This document shows positions 17,003-24,510 of a DNA stretch of 40,476 nt, piece by piece. The notes under the pieces are model-generated. The model was given only the letters and a program-made list of their open reading frames with translations, was not told the origin of the DNA and did not search any database. Source of the stretch: an uncultured Burkholderiales bacterium. Its GTDB lineage: Bacteria; Pseudomonadota; Gammaproteobacteria; Burkholderiales; Burkholderiaceae_C. Every line of letters begins with the position of its first letter. Position 1 is the first letter of the stretch. The stretch covers positions 1 to 40,476 of the forward strand of contig CAIOTD010000014.1 of the NCBI GenBank assembly GCA_903861115.1, written 5' to 3'. The position numbers and the translations under genes are program-made.

Positions 17003-18130
17003 ATGAAACTTTTTTCTTGTGCCTGCAAAGGGCTTGATCATCAAAGCCATGTCTATGCCGGCGAGCAACGCAGCATTGACACCTCAAAACGCGGCTTTTT
17101 AACAGGCTTGACTGGCTTGGCGGGCGTTGCAACCGGTCTGGGTGGAGCAGGCTCCCTCCTTTTGGGATCCATGGACAACGCACACGCCCAAAGTGCGGTG
17201 AAACCTCACCGCATTGATATCCATCACCACGTGGTGCCACCCGCCTATGTGGATGCGGTCAAGGACCGCGAAGGCGTGGCAGCGCCCAAATGGAGCCCAC
17301 AAGCCTCCATTGAGGACATGGACATGAATGGCATCGCAACGTCCGTCGTCGCGCTGATTCAACCAGGTGCCTACTTCAAGGATGTTGAGTTGGATCGCCG
17401 CTTGTCCAGAGAATCCAACGAATACGTGGCCAAAATGGTCCAAACCTATCCAGGTCGTTTTGGCTCCTTTGCCACCTTGCCTTTGATGGATGTACCAGGC
17501 AGCTTGAAAGAAATTGAATACGCCATGGACACACTCAAAGCCGATGGCATTGGTCTGATGACCTCTTACGGCACCAAGTATTTAGGGGACAAGCATTTTT
17601 GGCCGATTTGGGAAGAGCTCAATCGCCGAGGCGCCGCCATTTATGTTCACCCCCTGATGCCCGAGTGCTGCAAAAACCCCTTCCCAGAAGTTCCGCCTTC
17701 TGCGATTGAATATGCAACGGATACCACGCGCACGATCGCCAGCATGCTCTTTGGCGGCGCAGCCAACAAATTCCCCAACATCAAATGGATTTGGTCACAC
17801 AGTGGTGGCACGATGCCTTTCCTTTGGAGTCGCTTTACACGCCAAGAGGTGGACATGAAAGAAAAGGCCAAGGCCGTCTTGCCCAACGGCGTTCTCGCTG
17901 AAGTCAAACGCTTTCACTATGACACGGCCCAAGGTCATCACGAAGGGGCCATGGCTGCACTGAGAGCCCTCATTCCCACTTCACAAATCATGTTTGGCAG
18001 CGACTTCCCTTACAGAAAAGGCGCCGAGGTCAAAGATGGCTTGGCTGCTCGAAGTTTCACGCCAGAAGAGAGAATGGCCATTGACCGGGGCAATGCTTTG
18101 CGCATCATGCCCAAACTTAAAACAATTTAA
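17003..18130 (+). CDS. Exported amidohydrolase-2 family (ACMSD-like) metal-dependent hydrolase/decarboxylase
   Basis: The 375-residue protein starts at an ATG behind AAGGAG. Residues about 28-62 (SKRGFLTGLTGLAG ... AHAQS) look like a Tat-type signal with Lys-Arg in place of Arg-Arg and an AHA-Q cleavage site. The mature part begins with RIDIHHHVVPP (metal-binding HxH), then YVHPLMPECC, WIWSHSGGTMPF and FGSDFPYRKG with the metal-binding Asp. This is the amidohydrolase-2/ACMSD plan, whose members decarboxylate or hydrolyse aromatic acids and lactones. Export is unusual for the family. It is the third gene of a probable operon with Bug receptor 3 and the SnoaL-like gene, and ends at a terminator shared with a convergent Bug gene. 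Confidence 0.85.
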   Translation: MKLFSCACKGLDHQSHVYAGEQRSIDTSKRGFLTGLTGLAGVATGLGGAGSLLLGSMDNAHAQSAVKPHRIDIHHHVVPPAYVDAVKDREGVAAPKWSPQASIEDMDMNGIATSVVALIQPGAYFKDVELDRRLSRESNEYVAKMVQTYPGRFGSFATLPLMDVPGSLKEIEYAMDTLKADGIGLMTSYGTKYLGDKHFWPIWEELNRRGAAIYVHPLMPECCKNPFPEVPPSAIEYATDTTRTIASMLFGGAANKFPNIKWIWSHSGGTMPFLWSRFTRQEVDMKEKAKAVLPNGVLAEVKRFHYDTAQGHHEGAMAALRALIPTSQIMFGSDFPYRKGAEVKDGLAARSFTPEERMAIDRGNALRIMPKLKTI

Positions 18131-18171
18131 TTCGAGCCAAGCCCTCACCGATCAGATCGATCAGGGCACCC

Positions 18172-18206
18172 AAAGAACAATGCCCTATCATGGGCATTGT
18201 TTCTTT
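18172..18206. terminator. Bidirectional hairpin between convergent amidohydrolase and Bug genes
   Basis: AAAGAACAATGCCC (18172-18185) pairs with GGGCATTGTTTCTTT (18192-18206) with a single bulge and a 6-base loop. The A/T-rich ends give a T-rich tail in both directions. It sits in the middle of the 87-base gap between the two stops. Confidence 0.75.
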
Positions 18207-18217
18207 GGAGACGGCAT

Positions 18218-19240
18218 TTAATCGAGCGTGATTTTTTGACTTTGAATCAACTTGTTCCACTGCGCACGGTCTTTGAGCACAAACTCCTGAAAAGACTCCG
18301 GCGTGCCGCCCCCAGGTTCAGCACCAAGAATCGCCAATTTATCAATCACGTCTTTTGATTTCAGCACCTTGTTCAACGCCTCATTGAGTTTCATCTGAAT
18401 ATCTCTGGGCAGATTTTTGGGTCCATAAAATCCCCACCAATTGACCGACTCGAAATCCTTCAGACCAAAGGGTCCGCCAATTTCTTTCATGGTTGGCGTG
18501 TTGGGCAACAAAGGTGAGCGGTTCTTTCCGAGGACGGCCAAAACAATCAAGTTGCCATCTTGAACATGCGACAAACCCGACACAATGCTGTCAAACAGCA
18601 CATGAACTTTGCCGGAAATCAAATCTGGAATGGACAAACCTGAGCCTTTGTAGGGAATGTGCATCATCTGAACACCCGCTTCGGTCTTGAAAGCCTCGCC
18701 CGTCAAGTGCATGATCGTTCCAGTTCCAGCAGACGAAAAATTCAAGAAATTGGGATTGGCTTTTGCAAACGTCATGAAGTCTTTTAAATTCTTAGCCGGA
18801 AGCGTCTTGGTGATCAAAAAAATGTTGGGGGCCACTGCGCCATAAATGATGGGTGTGAAGTCAGCATCGTAATTGAAAGGTGCATTCTTGTTGAGGATTG
18901 CGCCAATCGAATGCGTGCTCGAGGACGTGATCAAAATGGTGTAGCCATCAGGCACGGCCTTGGCAACAATGTTGGCGCCAATGTTGCCGCCAGCGCCTGC
19001 GTGATTTTCAACAACAACAGGCCTTGCCAGCACTTCAGTTAACTTTTGAGCAATCGCTCTTGCCACAAGATCGGTTGAACCGGCTGCAGGAAAGGGTGTG
19101 ATCAAAGTGATCGGGCGGTTTGGGTAGTCGCTCGCCTGAGCACAGACCCGATCTGTCGCACTCAAAGCCACAAGCAAGCTCAAACTTAACCCACACAGAC
19201 GTTGCCACATCAATGTTTTTATCAATTGTGTTTTCATCAT
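18218..19240 (-). CDS. Bug/TctC-family tripartite tricarboxylate transporter receptor (4)
   Basis: With the ATG at 19240 the product has 340 residues, with a signal peptide ending in RVCAQA and the Bug opening DYPNRPITLITPFPAAGSTD. Typical marks follow: HAGAGGNIGANIVAKAVPDG, FSSAGTGTIMHLTGEAF and IPYKGSGLSIPDLISGKVH. A TTG at 19261 would extend it by seven residues. No co-transcribed gene is obvious on either side; upstream lie two inverted repeats that may regulate it. It is the fourth receptor of the family in this window without a permease gene. Confidence 0.9.
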   Translation of the reverse strand: MMKTQLIKTLMWQRLCGLSLSLLVALSATDRVCAQASDYPNRPITLITPFPAAGSTDLVARAIAQKLTEVLARPVVVENHAGAGGNIGANIVAKAVPDGYTILITSSSTHSIGAILNKNAPFNYDADFTPIIYGAVAPNIFLITKTLPAKNLKDFMTFAKANPNFLNFSSAGTGTIMHLTGEAFKTEAGVQMMHIPYKGSGLSIPDLISGKVHVLFDSIVSGLSHVQDGNLIVLAVLGKNRSPLLPNTPTMKEIGGPFGLKDFESVNWWGFYGPKNLPRDIQMKLNEALNKVLKSKDVIDKLAILGAEPGGGTPESFQEFVLKDRAQWNKLIQSQKITLD

Positions 19241-19272
19241 GAAATCCAGCGTTTTATTCAAAATTATGGATG

Positions 19273-19309
19273 GATTCGAAAGACAAATCGAATCGCCTCA
19301 CGGTGAGGC
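19273..19309. promoter_or_regulatory. Two adjacent inverted repeats upstream of Bug receptor 4
   Basis: GATTCGA (19273-19279) with TCGAATC (19288-19294) has an 8-base spacer, and GCCTCA/TGAGGC (19295-19300 and 19304-19309) follows immediately. They lie 33-69 bases upstream of the ATG of the minus-strand receptor gene, where an operator is expected. The remaining bases to 19562 hold no supported gene. Confidence 0.4.
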
Positions 19310-19562
19310 AATGCAATTATTGAGCCATGAGACACAATGGACACCTGAACCGTTCGAGTTGCACCCAGTGCAATAGACCTGCCTTTGCCTCGAGGCGGCG
19401 CTCAATTTCTACCGCACTAAAACTGTGCACGGATCAATGGATTGAATTGGATTCATGCATCGCAGTGCACTCAAGCTTTAAATTGGTGCAATCCATTTCT
19501 AACTCACATACAATGTTCGTGAGCTGGCATCCGAGCTACCTCGGGGCAATCGCGAGGGCTGG

Positions 19563-20135
19563 ATGTCGGCTTCTTTTTTAAGCCAGATGATATTGACTGC
19601 AAGCGTTCACAGAGATCTTTTAATTCATGCCCTGCAATGGTTTTGCAGGGGACTCGGCCTTGTCTTGAGCTTGGGCGTGAATGGCGCCACTTTGACAGCT
19701 CAAGCCCCTTCAAACACGCCCCAAAACAACGAGCAATGCATTCCTGCTGCATCGACATACCATGTTGTCAACCCAGCTGTGCTGAAAGCCATTTTGATGG
19801 TCGAGTCGGGCCTCAATGCATGGGAAGTTAGAAAGAACAGCAACGGCACCCTTGATGTGGGAATGGCGGGCATCAACTCCATTCATTTCAAGGAAATTGC
19901 GAAATATGGCATTGCACCTGAACAACTCTTGGATGCCTGCGTCGCGACCTATGTCGCCGCATGGCATTTGAAAAAAGGCATCCGCCAGTACGGCAATACT
20001 TGGTTTGGTATTGCGGCCTACCATTCGGTCACGCCTTATTTGAACAACCGCTATCAAATCATGGTGTACAACCAATTGGTCAAAAACCATTCCATCAACG
20101 GTCAGCTTCTAAGAGTTCCGCCCATCAATCCATAG
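19563..20135 (+). CDS. Lytic-transglycosylase-like protein (SLT/VirB1-IagB type)
   Basis: The 190-residue protein has a hydrophobic N-terminal export signal (about residues 20-47) and a short SLT-type domain. The probable catalytic Glu81 lies in LKAILMVESGLNAWEV, followed by DVGMAGINSIHF in place of the usual GLMQIN, and CVATYVAAWHLKKGIRQYGNTW. Such small enzymes cut peptidoglycan, often for secretion systems or pili; none is encoded nearby. A GAGGG sequence precedes the ATG; a second ATG at 19587 is possible. It stands alone between a Bug receptor gene and a cupin gene. Confidence 0.8.
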   Translation: MSASFLSQMILTASVHRDLLIHALQWFCRGLGLVLSLGVNGATLTAQAPSNTPQNNEQCIPAASTYHVVNPAVLKAILMVESGLNAWEVRKNSNGTLDVGMAGINSIHFKEIAKYGIAPEQLLDACVATYVAAWHLKKGIRQYGNTWFGIAAYHSVTPYLNNRYQIMVYNQLVKNHSINGQLLRVPPINP

Positions 20136-20211
20136 AGGCATGGGACTCGATGGTTGGGTTCGATCAAGTGTTGGGCTCATGCGCCAAGCACGAACAAAGG
20201 GTATTCCCTTG

Positions 20212-20243
20212 ATCAGTGTTTACGGTGGGTACAAAACACTGAT
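20212..20243. promoter_or_regulatory. 10-bp inverted repeat between the transglycosylase and cupin genes
   Basis: ATCAGTGTTT (20212-20221) and AAACACTGAT (20234-20243) are exact reverse complements with a 12-base spacer. The element lies 57-88 bases before the cupin ATG and has no T run, so it could be an operator for the cupin gene or a weak terminator of the transglycosylase gene. Confidence 0.4.
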
Positions 20244-20299
20244 TTCAGCGGTAAACTTTTAAATTGTTATCTCCTCAAACATGAACATCTGAAGCCGTT

Positions 20300-20776
20300 A
20301 TGACTCAAACTCCATCTAAACCCAAACTTCACAAAGTCACTGCTGAAAATGCAATGCAATCTTTGGGCGACTGGCCAATACAAAAATTCCATGTTTCTCA
20401 CTTGGCGGACGCCGAGTTCAAAGGTGAAGGCCTGCGCCCCTACATCGTTTATAGAGATCTAGGTGCCAAGGAGGCGACCGGAGGGCTTGTCGACGCGCAT
20501 ATCAACGCCAGGGGTCGTCCCTTTGATAAAGAGGCCGTGACAAAACGACACTTCCACGATGTGAAGTTTCAAATGGTTTATGTTTTAAAAGGATGGAACA
20601 GGGTTGAATTCCAAGGACAAGGGGAATTCATGATGAAGGAAGGAAGTTGTTGGATTCAGCCAGCAGGCATCAAACACACGGTGCTTGAATATTCAGATGA
20701 CTTGGAAGTGCTGGAAATCATCATCCCTGGAACGTTTGACACAGTCAATGTTGATGAACCGCCCGGATTTGACTGA
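20300..20776 (+). CDS. Cupin-domain protein of the FHVSHL family, copy 1
   Basis: The 158-residue protein carries a cupin core: HFHDVKFQMVYVLKGW (two His of motif 1) and GSCWIQPAGIKHTVLEYSDD (His of motif 2), ending in LEIIIPGTFDTVNVDEPPG. It is a close paralogue of the product of 23177-23671; blocks such as FHVSHL, QMVYVLKGW, MKEGSCW and IKHTVL are identical. The two copies flank the aldolase and two dehydrogenase genes. Its stop is 9 bases from the stop of the convergent aldolase gene. Reaction unknown; a cytoplasmic metal-binding cupin is the safe description. Confidence 0.82.
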   Translation: MTQTPSKPKLHKVTAENAMQSLGDWPIQKFHVSHLADAEFKGEGLRPYIVYRDLGAKEATGGLVDAHINARGRPFDKEAVTKRHFHDVKFQMVYVLKGWNRVEFQGQGEFMMKEGSCWIQPAGIKHTVLEYSDDLEVLEIIIPGTFDTVNVDEPPGFD

Positions 20777-20785
20777 TCCGAGCGT

Positions 20786-21562
20786 CTAAGCCGTTAACTT
20801 GGCATCAAACTCTGCGGCAGCTTTGGTGAGCGCACCCAGCAAATAGGAGCCATCGTTACCGCCTGTAAAAATTTTAGCGCCCATCCCTCTGAGTTGATCC
20901 ACCAACTCGTGACCCGCCTCCCCAACCACGAAATGTATGCCTGCTGATTGAGCCGCCTTTGCAGCTTTAAGCGTGGCCTCGATCACGAGAGCGTGATGGG
21001 TTTGACCGGGAACACCCAATTCAAAACTCAAATCCATGGGGCCCATCATCAATGCATTGACACCTGGAACGCTTGCAATTTCTTCTGCCTTCTCTACGCC
21101 CTCTGCATTTTCAATCATTGCAATGACAAAGACACCGTCATCTCGCTCTTGCTTTAACTTTTGCGCAGGCGCCTTTTGATAAAGGGACGCAGCACTCAAA
21201 GCCGCCATGCTTCTTTTACCCAAGGGAGGGTATTTACACAGCTGCACGGCTTTTAAAGCCTCGTGCGCATTGCTGACGTGTGGGAAGATGATTCCATTTG
21301 CGCCAGCATCTAAGATCGGACCGACAAGGGAGACTTGCGCTTGAGGGACTCGGACCCAAGAAATTAAGCCATTTGACTTTGCAGACAATGAAATATCAGA
21401 GATCTCACGCAAAGAAAAGATACCGTGCTCAGCGTCTATATAGAAGCCATCAAATCCCGACTCTTTGACCAAGTAAACAATATCAGCGGTTTTGGATTGT
21501 CTGAGTGAAATGATTTTTAAAAAACCCTTTGTCTTCAGTCGAACATCAAATGTATCGTTCAT
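20786..21562 (-). CDS. HpcH/HpaI-family class II aldolase
   Basis: The 258-residue protein matches the HpcH/HpaI aldolase family: FDGFYIDAEHGIFSL with the acidic/His pair near residues 43-45, WVRVP, GANGIIFPHVSNAHEA, KYPPLGKRSM, VIAMIENAEGVEKAEEIA with the metal-binding Glu, and ALMMGPMDLSFELG with the metal-binding Asp. These enzymes reversibly cleave 4-hydroxy-2-oxo acids into pyruvate and an aldehyde, at the end of aromatic or sugar-acid pathways. It is the last gene of a minus-strand group after two short-chain dehydrogenases and a cupin, which would supply the oxo acid. The exact substrate is not determined. Confidence 0.9.
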   Translation of the reverse strand: MNDTFDVRLKTKGFLKIISLRQSKTADIVYLVKESGFDGFYIDAEHGIFSLREISDISLSAKSNGLISWVRVPQAQVSLVGPILDAGANGIIFPHVSNAHEALKAVQLCKYPPLGKRSMAALSAASLYQKAPAQKLKQERDDGVFVIAMIENAEGVEKAEEIASVPGVNALMMGPMDLSFELGVPGQTHHALVIEATLKAAKAAQSAGIHFVVGEAGHELVDQLRGMGAKIFTGGNDGSYLLGALTKAAAEFDAKLTA

Positions 21563-21599
21563 ATCTTTTCAGTTTTAAATTTAGTCAGATGGTAAAAAT

Positions 21600-22394
21600 T
21601 TAAGCGCAGTCAGGGGGTGCATATCCCCTGTTTGCAAATCCAGCGTCAACAGTAATGACATGCCCAGAGATTGCACCGGCCTTTGATGAACAAGCAAAGG
21701 TGACCACATCAGCGACTTCCGCTGGCGCCAGCAAGTGCCCTCGTGGGAATTCCCGCGTCAACTCACGCCAACGCTCCTCATCACCCAACTCTAAGAGCGC
21801 TCGTTTTTTCAAAGACTTTTTAGACTTCTCGGTCTCCACCCATCCGGGATTGACCCCCAACACGCGAACACCATGATCCATGCTGACACTACCAACTGTT
21901 TTGGTGAAGGCCACCAAAGCTGCGTTGCCCATCGAACCGGCCACATACGCGTATTCAAGTTTTTCAGCACCAATCCCAATGACATTCAGAATCACACCTT
22001 TTTGTCTTTGAGCCATGTAGCGGTAAACCTCGCGAGTCAAGTTGATGTAGCCAAATATTTTCAACTCCCAACCATTGCGCCAAGTTTTTTCGTCCAAATT
22101 CAACAACGTGCCTCTTGGTGTATTGCCTGCATTGTTGATCAAAATATCGACTTTTGGACACTCAGCCATCAAGCGTTCAATGGCATCCGTTTGCGTAATA
22201 TCTATCGCATGGGGTGTGACTTGCACACCATAAGCTTGCGCCACCTCTTGCGCAACCGCATTGAGTTTCTCTGGGTCACGGGCAACCAAATGCAAGTCAC
22301 AGCCTTCTTGAGCCATTGATTTCGCAATGGCGAGACCTATGCCTTGCGAAGCACCCGTGATCAAGGCCGTTTTTCCTTTGAGTTCAAGATCCAT
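21600..22394 (-). CDS. Short-chain dehydrogenase/reductase-fold protein lacking the canonical Ser and Lys
   Basis: The 264-residue protein has a normal Rossmann start (ALITGASQGIGLAIA) and the NNAG motif (VDILINNAGNTPRG), so it should bind NAD(P). At the active site it reads VIGIGAEKLEYAYVAGSMGN: the Tyr is present, but the position four residues later is Ser rather than Lys, and no Ser lies in the usual place about 13 residues before the Tyr. Related sequences with YxAGS-GNAAL are recalled from other Burkholderiales, so this is probably a subfamily trait rather than decay. An AAAGGAA site precedes the ATG. It is third in the cupin-SDR-SDR-aldolase group. Confidence 0.85.
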   Translation of the reverse strand: MDLELKGKTALITGASQGIGLAIAKSMAQEGCDLHLVARDPEKLNAVAQEVAQAYGVQVTPHAIDITQTDAIERLMAECPKVDILINNAGNTPRGTLLNLDEKTWRNGWELKIFGYINLTREVYRYMAQRQKGVILNVIGIGAEKLEYAYVAGSMGNAALVAFTKTVGSVSMDHGVRVLGVNPGWVETEKSKKSLKKRALLELGDEERWRELTREFPRGHLLAPAEVADVVTFACSSKAGAISGHVITVDAGFANRGYAPPDCA

Positions 22395-22432
22395 TGAAAC
22401 CGTATTCCTTTAAGTTTAAACAATCGATGTCT

Positions 22433-23164
22433 TCAACCGACGACAGGCCTGAGTTCAATCAAATCAGGACAACAGCCGTCCGAGGAAGTCAATGCAAAGA
22501 GCACAGCGTTGGCAACATCTTGTGCAGCAATGGGCTTAAATGTTCGATTGGCAATGGCTTTGAGTACTTCAGGGTGAGTGATCGCGCTGCGCATTTCGGT
22601 GTCCACCATGCCAGGCGCTATTTCAGTGACTTTGATCAGATCTTTTTTCAACTCTAACCTAAAGCCCTTGGCCAATGCAGATAAGGCATGTTTTGTTGCC
22701 GCATAAACGACCGAATGCATGTTCACATTGCGTGCAGAAAGTGAGGTGATAAAAACCAAATGACCTGCACCTCTGTTTTTCATTTGCTCAGCGATTGCTC
22801 TCGTCACATCGTATGCAGCAACCACGTTGATGGCAAACATGTGCTCACACTCGTCAGTTGTGACCTCTAAGACAGGCGCATAGGTCAAAGTACCCGCATT
22901 GTTGACCAAAATATTTGCATTTGAACTCCACTCAACAAGTCTTTTCACAAATTGACGGTCACCTAAATCACCATTCATGTAGGGCGCTTGAACGCCATAC
23001 GATAGGCATTCAGATTGAACCGCTTTTAGCTCGACTTCTTTTCTGCCCGTGAGGTAAACATTCACGCCAGCACGTGCAAGCGTTAAAGCACAAGCTCGAC
23101 CTATTCCTGCGCTAGCACCTGTGATCAAGGCCCATTGGCCTTTTAAATTTGCATGGGTTTGCAT
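22433..23164 (-). CDS. Short-chain dehydrogenase/reductase
   Basis: The 243-residue protein is a classical SDR: cofactor motif ALITGASAGIGRAC, ILVNNAGTL, catalytic Ser in FITSLSARN and YAATKHALSALAKG with the YxxxK pair. TGR after the second strand (LTGRKEVEL) suggests NADP preference. AAGGAGTC before the ATG is a clear ribosome site. It lies 12 bases after the cupin gene 23177-23671 and 38 bases before the next SDR, so it belongs to a four-gene operon ending in the HpcH/HpaI aldolase. It probably oxidises or reduces a hydroxyl of the pathway intermediate; the substrate is unknown. Confidence 0.88.
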   Translation of the reverse strand: MQTHANLKGQWALITGASAGIGRACALTLARAGVNVYLTGRKEVELKAVQSECLSYGVQAPYMNGDLGDRQFVKRLVEWSSNANILVNNAGTLTYAPVLEVTTDECEHMFAINVVAAYDVTRAIAEQMKNRGAGHLVFITSLSARNVNMHSVVYAATKHALSALAKGFRLELKKDLIKVTEIAPGMVDTEMRSAITHPEVLKAIANRTFKPIAAQDVANAVLFALTSSDGCCPDLIELRPVVG

Positions 23165-23176
23165 TTTTTCGACTCC

Positions 23177-23671
23177 TTAGTCTGGAATGCCTGCAGGGGG
23201 CTCGTTCAAATTTACAGTATCGTAATTGGCTGGAATGATCACTTCTAAAATTTCTAGATCATCAGAGAACCCAAGGACGGTGTGTTTGATTTTTGGGGGT
23301 TGCAACCAACAACTCCCCTCTTTCATTAAAAACTCGCCCTTGCCCTCAAATTCATTTCTCACCCAACCTTTAAGCACGTAAACCATTTGATAATGAACAT
23401 TGTGAAAGTGTCGATGTGCAATCTCTTTGGCATCATAGGGTTTGGCTCTTTTATTGACATGTACATCAACCATTCCACCGGTTGCCTCAATCATGCCCAT
23501 GTCTCTGGATAAGGCCCAAGGCCTAAATCCATCCGTTTTAAATGAATCTTCTTCCAAATGACTCACGTGAAAGGCTTGCTCTGGCCAATCAGGGTAATCA
23601 CTTGCTTTCTTATCAGCAGGGTAATTTTCTTCTTTATAAACTTTAAATTCGCGATCTTTAGATGTATTCAT
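23177..23671 (-). CDS. Cupin-domain protein of the FHVSHL family, copy 2
   Basis: The 164-residue protein (ATG at 23671, AGGAG nine bases upstream) contains the same core as copy 1: FHVSHLEEDSFKTDGFRP, HRHFHNVHYQMVYVLKGW, MKEGSCWLQPPKIKHTVL and an ending VIIPANYDTVNLNEPP. The His clusters of both cupin motifs are present. A TTG at 23677 could extend it by two codons but lies too close to the ribosome site. It heads the minus-strand operon with two SDR genes and an aldolase, and is divergent from another SDR pair, with 75 bases between the starts. Confidence 0.82.
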   Translation of the reverse strand: MNTSKDREFKVYKEENYPADKKASDYPDWPEQAFHVSHLEEDSFKTDGFRPWALSRDMGMIEATGGMVDVHVNKRAKPYDAKEIAHRHFHNVHYQMVYVLKGWVRNEFEGKGEFLMKEGSCWLQPPKIKHTVLGFSDDLEILEVIIPANYDTVNLNEPPAGIPD

Positions 23672-23700
23672 TACCAACTTCTCCTCTATACAAAGATGAC

Positions 23701-23729
23701 TTGAATATGATAAGGTCCATTGATTAAAT
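23701..23729 (+). promoter_or_regulatory. Candidate promoter in the divergent cupin/SDR interval
   Basis: TTGAAT (23701-23706) and TTAAAT (23724-23729) are 17 bases apart, each matching 4 of 6 sigma-70 consensus positions, in an A/T-rich 75-base gap between divergent genes. Transcription would begin very close to the ribosome site of the SDR gene, leaving a short leader. Confidence 0.25.
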
Positions 23730-23746
23730 TCAAATAGGGGAAGCCC

Positions 23747-24487
23747 TTGTCAATTAAAGATAAAGTCATCATTGTTACAGGCGCCGCTTCGGGGATTGGC
23801 CAAGCGACAGCTGAATTGTTTGCAACTCAAGATGCAACCTTAATTTTGGTCGATCGCGATCAAGTCAAACTTCAGAAATTGGTCTTAAAATTAAAACGCC
23901 CAACGAATAAAGTGACCTCCTACTACTTGGATGTATCCCATTCCAACGAGGTTTCACAGATGGTACAAGCTTGTCACGCTGAATTCGAAAGAATTGATGT
24001 GTTGATCCACGCTGCAGGCATATGTAAACCGGCTCCACTGCTCGACATGAGCGATGAACAGTGGCATGAAACATTATCAATCAATTTGAATGGGGCTTTT
24101 TTCCTCACGCGTGAAGTCGGCAAGGTGATGTCGGCACAAAAATCAGGCACCATGATTTTAATGACCTCTGACAGAGGCCTTTATGGCAGTGCAGACTACG
24201 CGCATTATGCGGCATCAAAGGGCGGGATGATCGCTCTTGTCAAAAGCTTGGCCCTCTACTTGGGAAAATACAAAGTGACCGTCAACGGCTTGAACCCTGG
24301 TATGACCGATACCCCATTGGCACGTGGAGCCAATCCAGACAAGTGGGATGCCAAATTGGCCTTGGATGTTCTTGGTCAAGCCACTTCGCCTGAAGAAGCC
24401 GCTCAAACTCTTTTATACCTCAGTGGCTCTGCAAGCCTCTATACAACAGGACAAATCATTGGCACTCGACTGCGCTACGGTCAATAA
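23747..24487 (+). CDS. Short-chain dehydrogenase/reductase
   Basis: The 246-residue SDR shows VIIVTGAASGIGQATAE, an Asp-ending second strand (LILVDRD, suggesting NAD preference), HAAGICKPAP in place of NNAG, catalytic Ser in LMTSDRGL and YAASKGGMIALVKS with the YxxxK pair. The start is a TTG with GGGGA five bases upstream; no upstream ATG exists and the next internal one is far downstream, so TTG is well supported. It is the first gene of a plus-strand pair with the following SDR (23 bases between them). The substrate is unknown. Confidence 0.87.
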   Translation: MSIKDKVIIVTGAASGIGQATAELFATQDATLILVDRDQVKLQKLVLKLKRPTNKVTSYYLDVSHSNEVSQMVQACHAEFERIDVLIHAAGICKPAPLLDMSDEQWHETLSINLNGAFFLTREVGKVMSAQKSGTMILMTSDRGLYGSADYAHYAASKGGMIALVKSLALYLGKYKVTVNGLNPGMTDTPLARGANPDKWDAKLALDVLGQATSPEEAAQTLLYLSGSASLYTTGQIIGTRLRYGQ

Positions 24488-24510
24488 CCCCTTACACAAA
24501 GGAGAGCTTC

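Noticed and set aside
19327-19581. 84-residue plus-strand frame upstream of the transglycosylase
   Set aside because: No ribosome site or conserved features; it overlaps the start region of the better supported transglycosylase gene.
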